A stretch of DNA of 64,000 nucleotides. Source: Rhodoplanes sp963840055. GTDB lineage: Bacteria > Pseudomonadota > Alphaproteobacteria > Rhizobiales > Xanthobacteraceae. Made by a program: the position numbers and the translations under genes. Under the pieces are notes generated by a model, which ran no database searches, was not told where the DNA came from, and saw only the letters and a list, made by a program, of their open reading frames with translations. Every line of letters starts with the position of its first letter. Position 1 is the stretch's first letter. The stretch covers positions 1-64,000 of the forward strand of contig CAWIXM010000054.1 in the NCBI GenBank assembly GCA_963840055.1, in the 5' to 3' direction. Below, in pieces: positions 44,685 to 51,266 of the stretch.

Positions 44685-45419
44685 TCACGCGCGTCGGATC
44701 GCCGCGGCAATCACATCCGGCAAGGCCTCGAACGCCCCGACATTTCCCGCAAAAGCGAGGTCCGGCCGACCGAGTTCAGCCACGCGTTGCGGCACGTCGT
44801 CGCCGCCGTGCAGGCCCTCGCCGGCAAACAGCCCGATCACCAGGGCAGGCCCGCGCGCACCGGCGATCGCGTCCCCGAGGAAAGGCGCCTCTTCAAGGAA
44901 AGCCGGTCGCACGCGGGCGAACGCATTGCGCCCGGCGATGCTTTTCGCGATCCGTTCGGCCGCGCGGCGTGACGCCGAATTGTTGCTCGATCCGTGCGCC
45001 AGCAGCACAAGCTCGGTACGGGCCTCCGGCCATTTCCGGGCGCGAGCGACGGCGCGCGCCCGATCGAGAACGAGATCGATCAATGCCGGATCGAGCCCGA
45101 GCGGCGGAAGCAGGCGCACTATTCGGCCTGGCGCGAAGGCGCCCGCTTCGCTCAATTGACGCGGCAGCAGCGTCCGCGTGAAATATCCGTCCGACAGAAA
45201 CAGCGGATAGACGAGCAAGTGGCGGCCGGCGAGATGCCGGACGGCCTCGCTGATCGACGGCGCACCCTTGACGAAGCCGAACCCGACTGCGGGGGCTAAG
45301 CCCAACGCCCGCAGACGCGCGGCAAGCTGCGCGACGCCCTCGTTATCCGACCCGGTGCGGCGCTCGCCGTGGGCGGCGAGCAGCAAGGCAAACGTTTCTT
45401 GGAATTCATGCGGCGGCAA
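44685..45419 (-). CDS. CbiX-type sirohydrochlorin chelatase
   Basis: Two-domain CbiX-like protein that would insert iron (or cobalt) into sirohydrochlorin. Each half has the metal-binding HG motif (LLLAAHGERR and ELVLLAHGSSNNSASRR). In this island it fits the last step of siroheme formation. The open frame extends to 45509, but those 30 residues come from a C/G-rich interspersed repeat, so a TTG start at 45419 (next to LPPHEFQETF) is proposed; the true start is uncertain. Length from there is 244 residues. Confidence 0.8.
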   Translation of the reverse strand: MPPHEFQETFALLLAAHGERRTGSDNEGVAQLAARLRALGLAPAVGFGFVKGAPSISEAVRHLAGRHLLVYPLFLSDGYFTRTLLPRQLSEAGAFAPGRIVRLLPPLGLDPALIDLVLDRARAVARARKWPEARTELVLLAHGSSNNSASRRAAERIAKSIAGRNAFARVRPAFLEEAPFLGDAIAGARGPALVIGLFAGEGLHGGDDVPQRVAELGRPDLAFAGNVGAFEALPDVIAAAIRRA

Positions 45420-45821
45420 CCTCCCCCCGCCCGTCGCGCCGCGCGCGACGTCCTCCCCCGCAAGCGGGGAAGGGTCGGGAAGGGGACGGGGCAACCGCGG
45501 CAATGCCAATGGGCGTCCTTATGAATGATTTGGGACTCTCGCTAGCTCGTTCCGTCGGAAAGGGTGATCTTGTTCCAAGCAAGTGTAACCGACGTTCCGC
45601 AGATGGCCTGTGATTTTGGTGGAATCTGCGCTGTTTATTCTTCTCCGGCAAACCTGCGTCGCTCGCGCTAGGCGAGCAGCCCATCATTTACTCTTCTGTT
45701 CACGCGCGGGCGTCGCGCGGCCCGAAACGCTGAAAACCGCTTGATGAGCGGTCTGAGAGATAGGTGACACTTCGTACCGGACACATGGGTAACACTTTTC
45801 GCCATTTGGCGGGAGGTGTTG
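45420..45821. repeat. Gap with interspersed C-rich repeat and left flank of an IS481-like element
   Basis: Bases about 45450-45495 hold a CCCCCGCAAGCGGGG-type hairpin repeat related to the one near 1886. From about 45756 the sequence GGTGACACTTCGTACCGGAC leads into the transposase gene and is probably the left terminus of the insertion sequence. No gene is seen in the remainder. Confidence 0.5.
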
Positions 45822-47039
45822 ATGCCGTGGACAGCGAGTTCGGTGATGGAGGAACGCCTGCGCTTTGTCGCCCGCCTGCTGGACGGCGAGAGCATGACGG
45901 ACGTGTGCCGGGAGTTCGGCATATCGCGCAAGACTGGCTACAAGATTTTCGACCGCTACAAGGAGCACGGGCTTGCCGCCCTGACCGATCGCTCGCGGCG
46001 GCCGGTGCGATACGCCAACCAGCTGCCCTTGCAGGTCGAGACCCTGATCGTTCGCCTCAAGGGCGAGAAGCCGCACTGGGGCGCGCGCAAGATTCGCGAA
46101 CTTCTGGTGCGGCGGCTGTCCGGCGACGTCAGGGTTCCCGCCCGCAGCACCATCCACGCCGTGCTCGATCGCCACGGCCTGGTCAAGCGCGGCGGCGGGC
46201 CGCGCCATCGCGCGCGCGGCACGCCCCTGTCAGCGGGCGCCGCCCCCAACGACCTGTGGTGCGCCGACTTCAAGGGCGAGTTCAAGCTCGGCAACGGCCG
46301 CTATTGCTATCCGCTCACCGTCACCGACCATGCCTCGCGTTTCCTGCTCTTGTGCGAGGCGCTGGAATCAAACCGCGAGGACACAGCCTTCACCGCCTTC
46401 GAGCGGCTGTTTGCCGAACGCGGCCTGCCGCTCGCCATCCGCTCCGACAACGGCGTCCCCTTCGCCAGTCCCAATGCTTTGTTCAACCTCTCCAAGCTCG
46501 CGGTCTGGTGGCTCAGGCTCGGCATCGCCATCGAACGCATCAAGCCAGGCCGTCCCCAGCAGAACGGCCGCCACGAGCGCATGCACCTCACCCTGAAGAA
46601 GGAAGCCACCCGCCCGCCAGGCGGCAACAGCCTCCAGCAGCAGGCCCGCTTCGACGCCTTCATGCACGAGTTCAACACCGAGCGACCGCATGAGGCGCTC
46701 GCCATGAAGTGTCCAGCCGAGCTCTATGCCGTCTCACCGCGCCGCTACAACGGTCTGCCCGAGTTCGACTATCCGTTCCACGACCGCGACATCCTCGTCA
46801 CCGCCTGCGGGCGCATCTGCCTGCACCGCAAGAAAATCAACATCTCCACCGTATTCGCCGGCCAACGGCTCGGCATCAAGGAAGTCGATGACGGCGTCTG
46901 GCTCGTCAGTTTCACCCACTACGATCTCGGATACTTCGATTTAGAGCAGAGGACCCTGCTGTCCGCAGCGGTCCCGAGGCCGCGACCCTCGCCTACGACG
47001 AACTTCCCCCGATTGGCTGGCTCTGGTCCGACCTACTAG
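45822..47039 (+). CDS. IS481-family transposase (integrase core), 3' end altered
   Basis: Transposase of about 405 residues. It has an N-terminal helix-turn-helix (MTDVCREFGISRKTGYKIFD) and an rve-type DDE core: WCADFKGEF, IRSDNGVPFASP and GRPQQNGRHERMHLTLKKE. The usual C-terminal part up to VSFTHYDLGYFDLEQ is intact. After that the frame runs into unrelated sequence (from about 46950), so the right end of the element seems to be lost. ATG 45822 (MPWTASSVMEERLRF) is the likely start. It probably cannot transpose by itself. Confidence 0.85.
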   Translation: MPWTASSVMEERLRFVARLLDGESMTDVCREFGISRKTGYKIFDRYKEHGLAALTDRSRRPVRYANQLPLQVETLIVRLKGEKPHWGARKIRELLVRRLSGDVRVPARSTIHAVLDRHGLVKRGGGPRHRARGTPLSAGAAPNDLWCADFKGEFKLGNGRYCYPLTVTDHASRFLLLCEALESNREDTAFTAFERLFAERGLPLAIRSDNGVPFASPNALFNLSKLAVWWLRLGIAIERIKPGRPQQNGRHERMHLTLKKEATRPPGGNSLQQQARFDAFMHEFNTERPHEALAMKCPAELYAVSPRRYNGLPEFDYPFHDRDILVTACGRICLHRKKINISTVFAGQRLGIKEVDDGVWLVSFTHYDLGYFDLEQRTLLSAAVPRPRPSPTTNFPRLAGSGPTY

Positions 47040-47071
47040 CAGAGTGGAAGTGGCCTACCATTTCGCTGTGA
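46976..47071 (+). pseudogene. Orphan C-terminal coding remnant after the IS481-like gene
   Basis: In another frame the DNA beyond the transposase reads EAATLAYDELPPIGWLWSDL and then LAEWKWPTISL before TGA. It looks like the end of a protein whose upstream part was replaced by the transposase. No family is recognised. It overlaps the end of the minus-strand barrel gene by 17 bases. Confidence 0.35.
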
Positions 47072-48197
47072 GCTCAACTTCCCAAAGGTCGACCTTTCGG
47101 CCAGTGAGTACCGTCCGTCCATCCGTGTAACTGCCCGTCAAGGACACATGACCATCCTTATCGATGTCGTAAGATAGCGAAGTACTAAAATATGAATACG
47201 ATTTTTGCGTCTCAGCAGAAGTAAGCCAGCTATATGTAGTTTGGCCGTGAATCCGCTGAAAATATTGTGGTAAGAATTCCGCGTCGAAGCGATATCTTAG
47301 AGTCGCTTCCGGTCCCATACGCCACAAGTAGCTTTTGACGTTCTGGACATCATTCACAACAACATCGTCATATCTTATTTGAAATTCGGGCGCTAAAACA
47401 AAAACTACCGGAATGTAAGGCAAGCCGAACGGAGACCCGACTATCTTATTGTAGACAGGTATCCACTCGAAGACGGCTGAACCTGTCGTCTTGTCAGTTA
47501 TATTGTCCTGAACAGCCGCCCCACGGGCTCGAAAATACTGAGACCCACCTAATAAATCAAATCCAAATTCAAAAGAGCCGCCACCAGTCATTTGATCTAC
47601 GTTATTTTTCTGAGCTGTTCGGTTTGAATTTGAAATACGATATATCTCTATATAAGGAGCAATACTATAACCAATAAAATTTGGCTCCGAACCATATGTA
47701 TTGTTCTCATACTGAAGAGACATGGCCGCCATAGCGTGAACTGTCCATGCAGAATTTCGCGCGATCTGATCTGATGATATAGAAAACGTCGCGCCTTCCG
47801 AATTTATTACCTCGGATGGATCTTGAAACAACCAAAGGTCGGCGAAATCTTTCCTCAAAAATGGCTTAATGCTCACTATCTTTGCGGGGGGTAACGGACG
47901 TGTCGGTGGAGAAGTGTTGGGCAGGATATCGCTAACCTCCAACTCGGATGCATTCGTCTTTTTGGCTTGCCTCGAAGCAATAGTTTTCCGAGCGATCTGA
48001 GCTTGTCGAGTCGCAGCACAATAGTGGTACTGCGGATCGTGTTGCATCTCTTGTAGCTTTTCTAAGCTAAGCGTTTTTGTGCGCTGATCCGCGTATCTCG
48101 CAAAAAGATCACTCATACAATCCGCAAATGCAGGAGATGCAGACAAAATGATCGCCAATAGGGTGATGTGACCTATGATGATGGGAGACCAGACCAT
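47055..48197 (-). CDS. Predicted outer-membrane beta-barrel protein, low-GC, function unknown
   Basis: A protein of 380 residues from ATG 48197, with a signal peptide (about 1-26, LLAIILSASPAFA then DC). A Lys/Gln-rich linker of about 100 residues follows, and then alternating hydrophobic/polar strands rich in Tyr, Phe and Ser (e.g. LWRMGPEATLRYRFDAEF, FSTSLSYDIDKDGHVSL). It ends in Trp (VELTAKW), the terminal aromatic expected for an outer-membrane barrel. Base composition is clearly more AT rich than the neighbours. It sits between two transposase genes, which suggests transfer from elsewhere. No specific family is recognised. Confidence 0.7.
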   Translation of the reverse strand: MVWSPIIIGHITLLAIILSASPAFADCMSDLFARYADQRTKTLSLEKLQEMQHDPQYHYCAATRQAQIARKTIASRQAKKTNASELEVSDILPNTSPPTRPLPPAKIVSIKPFLRKDFADLWLFQDPSEVINSEGATFSISSDQIARNSAWTVHAMAAMSLQYENNTYGSEPNFIGYSIAPYIEIYRISNSNRTAQKNNVDQMTGGGSFEFGFDLLGGSQYFRARGAAVQDNITDKTTGSAVFEWIPVYNKIVGSPFGLPYIPVVFVLAPEFQIRYDDVVVNDVQNVKSYLWRMGPEATLRYRFDAEFLPQYFQRIHGQTTYSWLTSAETQKSYSYFSTSLSYDIDKDGHVSLTGSYTDGRTVLTGRKVDLWEVELTAKW

Positions 48198-48371
48198 TTT
48201 AACGGCCTCATCTAAAATAACGCGCCACCTCGATCGGCGGCTTTCCACGGCGCTGGGCCTCATACTGATCTTCTACAGTACGAATCTGCAAGTCGTTGAG
48301 CGGGCGGCATAAATCACGCCGGAAAATCGGCTTGGCACTACATTCTGGTGGTTTGGCTGGGTTGGGCGGGA

Positions 48372-50024
48372 TCAAGCGTCGGCAAGTTGCCGGACGGTTG
48401 GCGGCAGGGCGACGCCGGCGGCGCGCAGGGCGAGGCTTGCAGCGGGGCGTGGCGGCGTGCGCAGCAGAAAGCGTTTGCCGTCCTGTTCGACCTCCGTTTC
48501 GGTCAACGAGTCGAGATCGGCGAGGACGTTCGGCCAGGAACTCGCATGGCCGAGCGTGGCGATGCGGTCCTCCAGCTCCTTCTTCAGCACCAGGGCGAGA
48601 AAGCTACACGACACATGGCCGCGAATGGTCTCGTCGAGCTTATGGAAAATCGGGCGCGTGGCGAACAGGCTTTTCGAGGTTCGGAACGCGCGCTCCACCA
48701 TCCACAAATGTTTGTAGCAAAGCATGGTTTCGAGCGGCGGGAGATCGGCGTTGGTGCGCAGCACGAAGATTCCGTCGAACTTTGCGTCCTCCTCCGCCTT
48801 GGCGCGATCGATGACGAAATGGTCGTCGTCTGGCGTCGCGAGAAAGCGCCGATAGCCCTTGTTGCCGACAAGGGTTTTATCGCCTTTCTTGAGCTGACGC
48901 TCGAGCGCGGCCAGGATCGCGGTTCTGGCGGCGGCGTCCTTCTTCATTTCTTCGCGATTGCGACAGACGATGTAGCGCCGCCCGGCCAGCATGACCGCCT
49001 TGGCCTCGTAGTCGATCTCCTTGCCCCGCTTGGCGATGGTGAGTGGGATGAAGGGAGCGGGATCGGCGAGCACGAGGTCTCGCACCAGTTTGTCGCTGCG
49101 CTCGCGCACGCCGAGAATATAGCAAAGCCCGCGCGCTTCGAGTTCGGCGATGGTCTCGGCGTTGATCATGCCGCGATCGGCGACGACGCAGACGCGTTGA
49201 ATGGAAAAGCGCTTGCGCAACCGATCGACCACCGGGACGAGGCTGCCGACATCGGCCGTGTTCCCTGGCCACATTTCGGTGCAAACGGGTCGACCGTCGC
49301 CATCGAGCAGCACGGCGAGAATCATCTGATTGAGGTCCGGCCGATGGTCTTTGGAGAAGCCGCGCTGTCCCAGCGTCTGGCCGCCCGCTCCCTCGAAATA
49401 GAGGCTGGTCGTGTCCATGAACACGAGGTCGAGCTTGCTGAACAGATTGCGCCGGCGCGCGAACAGCTCCTCTTCGATGACGTCCTTCAGGCAGCGCGGC
49501 GCAAAGAGTGTGGCGTCGTCCTGTTGATCTTCGCTCAGCTCTTCGCCCAGCCAGGCCATCGCCCGATAAAGGTGATGCAGGTCGATATCCGCGGCGCCAT
49601 CGATGGCGTAATCCTCGCGCCAGCGGTCCGCCGCCCGATCGGAGCCGCTAGCAAACAGGCGATGCAGAACGGTGAGAAACACCGCGCGTTCGAGCGGGAA
49701 GCCGTGCTTGCGGGAACCGGCGAGGTCTTCGATCACCTGGCGGCAGCCGGTCTCTTCCCACAATCGCTCGAAGACAAGCGCGGGCCCGATCCGCCGCGCC
49801 GCGCTCGCCGTGACGGCGCCCTCGGCGACGGCGTTGACGACGATGGCTTTCGCAGCGAAGCGCGCGCCTGACCGGAGCAACCGCTCCAGTTGGCCGCTGT
49901 CGCGCAAATCCTCGATGCGGCCGAGCGTAGCGATCACCTGCTGGCGCACTTGCGCGCCGTCGCGGCGGCTTTCTACGATCTGGAGGTAGGCTCGGCCGCC
50001 CGAGGTCTTTTTGCGGAAATACAT
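48372..50024 (-). CDS. IS1634-type (IS4-like) transposase
   Basis: Transposase of 550 residues with the IS1634 pattern: LDLVFMDTTSLYFEG (first Asp), VCVVADRGMINAETI (second Asp) and LWMVERAFRTSKSLF (Glu), plus an N-terminal region MYFRKKTSGGRAYLQIVESR usual for the group. The frame is complete. GTGGCACTACA lies at 50109-50119 and TTGGCACTACA at 48332-48342. The two are in direct rather than inverted orientation, so the left terminus of a normal element is not found. Confidence 0.88.
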   Translation of the reverse strand: MYFRKKTSGGRAYLQIVESRRDGAQVRQQVIATLGRIEDLRDSGQLERLLRSGARFAAKAIVVNAVAEGAVTASAARRIGPALVFERLWEETGCRQVIEDLAGSRKHGFPLERAVFLTVLHRLFASGSDRAADRWREDYAIDGAADIDLHHLYRAMAWLGEELSEDQQDDATLFAPRCLKDVIEEELFARRRNLFSKLDLVFMDTTSLYFEGAGGQTLGQRGFSKDHRPDLNQMILAVLLDGDGRPVCTEMWPGNTADVGSLVPVVDRLRKRFSIQRVCVVADRGMINAETIAELEARGLCYILGVRERSDKLVRDLVLADPAPFIPLTIAKRGKEIDYEAKAVMLAGRRYIVCRNREEMKKDAAARTAILAALERQLKKGDKTLVGNKGYRRFLATPDDDHFVIDRAKAEEDAKFDGIFVLRTNADLPPLETMLCYKHLWMVERAFRTSKSLFATRPIFHKLDETIRGHVSCSFLALVLKKELEDRIATLGHASSWPNVLADLDSLTETEVEQDGKRFLLRTPPRPAASLALRAAGVALPPTVRQLADA

Positions 50025-50782
50025 GCGCGGAACCGTCCGACCGACTCATTCGTGGTGCGCACATGATCGGCATAGACAAGCTTAAAGTCAACCATATTAG
50101 CGCCAGACGTGGCACTACACTTTTGAAAAATCAGTACTCCAAACAAGCAAAATCAATAGCTTACGCGCCGCAACCCGCCCCCAACTGTCGAAGATCAGTC
50201 ATACAGCAGGTCTGTGACGTCCTTGATTATATGACATGCCATTATTTCAGATGGTGCAATAAACCCCAGAAACCAATTTGAATTGTTGAGGGATTTTCCC
50301 CATTCACGCAATGACCGAGCATCAAAATACCATCGTGATCTTAAATCGTCGTTCTCACGGAAGTCGGTAGTTGGCCGAGAAAAGCGATCAGAAAGATCCT
50401 CCAAAACGTGCTTTTTGACTGTTGACCTCGGCAAAATCCCTGTCCTTGGCACGATAACCTCCTCGTTCGCGCGTAATCTTATGATCGCGAGCCGGCACGG
50501 TAGAAACTCCACCATAACTGTAAGTTAACCCTAATGCTCGCGTTAAAGACGAGCAATAACAAATTTCTGCGTAATTGGCCTGAATGACGAGAATAGAGCA
50601 GAACGCGATATTTGTGCCACACGGAGTAGTAATACGGAGCGTGCACCTAGACTGGCACTACTTTAGCAGATTTGTCGGTTCTCCAGAAAGCCGACCATTC
50701 ATGAATCATCGAAAAAGCGATTCGGGAATCCCAGAACCCTCACCAACCGCGCTGTGGATAAGCTATTGTTTTTAACGGGGGT
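50025..50782. other. AT-rich region between the IS1634-type gene and tRNA-Gly
   Basis: This 758-base stretch is AT rich compared with the flanks. An integrase gene would be expected here for a tRNA-integrated island, but none is seen. One short reading frame (50195-50515, minus) is listed separately. ATATTAG occurs once (50094-50100). The region ends at the 3' end of the tRNA gene. Confidence 0.45.
50195..50515 (-). CDS. Small hypothetical protein next to the tRNA
   Basis: A 106-residue open frame, AT rich, starting MVEFLPCRLAIIRLRANEEV. The composition is protein-like (balanced Arg/Asp/Glu, Trp and Phe residues, EWGKSLNNSNWFLGFIAPSE), but no ribosome site or known family is visible. It could be a remnant of island maintenance genes. 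Low confidence. Confidence 0.35.
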   Translation of the reverse strand: MVEFLPCRLAIIRLRANEEVIVPRTGILPRSTVKKHVLEDLSDRFSRPTTDFRENDDLRSRWYFDARSLREWGKSLNNSNWFLGFIAPSEIMACHIIKDVTDLLYD

Positions 50783-50857
50783 TGGAGCGGGCGATGGGAA
50801 TCGAACCCACGACATACAGCTTGGGAAGCTGTCGTTCTGCCACTGAACTACGCCCGC
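50783..50857 (-). tRNA. tRNA-Gly (anticodon CCC)
   Basis: The minus strand folds into a full cloverleaf: acceptor GCGGGCG/CGCCCGC, D arm GTTC-AGTGGCA-GAAC, anticodon stem ACAGC/GCTGT with loop TTCCCAA (anticodon CCC), T arm GTGGG-TTCGATT-CCCAT, discriminator T and an encoded CCA. Its 3' end faces the sulfur island, and a degraded copy of its 3' half lies at 18226. Confidence 0.93.
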
Positions 50858-51266
50858 GACGTCGGGAGTGCTCCCTCGCGACCTCGGACCAAGCGGCGCG
50901 GCCGCTCTTGGTCTCTATCCGCAAGGCCCGTCGGCGCTTTGAGTCTTCGCCTTCTCTTCAGCGCGGGTCAAGTGCCCCGATTCGGATCCCGCGGCTTCGC
51001 TGAATCAAAGCTCCGCCACGCGCACAAACAGAATGCGGCCGGCGTCACGGAGAGAAGCCCTGCGCCACCCTCGCGGACGGCTATCCCGGCCGCCTAACCG
51101 GCTGAACGCCATTTCATTCCTTCGTCGCAAAGCCTTGAGGAAACGATTGTTAGGCCGCCTCGCGCGGCCTAGATAAGAGAAAGGCTGGCAAGGCACACCG
51201 AGGAGCGCGACGGCCTCGGCCGCCCGTCCTTTTCGCTCGGTTCGTCCCGCAATTCAGGATGTTTTT
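50858..51266. other. Intergenic region between tRNA-Gly and sucA
   Basis: No gene is supported in these 409 bases. The promoters for the tRNA (minus) and sucA (plus) must lie here. A small hairpin GGCCGC-CTCGC-GCGGCC occurs near 51152-51168. In many relatives sucCD genes stand before sucA, but they are absent here. Confidence 0.4.

Larger units (their letters stand above)
18226..50857. mobile_element. Putative tRNA-Gly-integrated genomic island carrying sulfur-oxidation genes
   Basis: A 32.6-kb segment lies between a full tRNA-Gly(CCC) gene (50783-50857, minus strand) and a degraded copy of its 3' half (18226-18257) in the same orientation. This is the geometry left by site-specific integration into a tRNA 3' end. 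Inside are only sulfur-oxidation genes, their cofactor and regulator genes, transposases and low-GC unknown genes. Outside are housekeeping genes. No integrase gene is visible next to either end, so it could not move by itself now. The island call is inference from these features. Confidence 0.55.

Noticed and set aside
50584..50775. 63-codon plus-strand frame before tRNA-Gly
   Set aside because: No ribosome site, unlike any known protein, and ends beside the tRNA; likely chance in AT-rich DNA.
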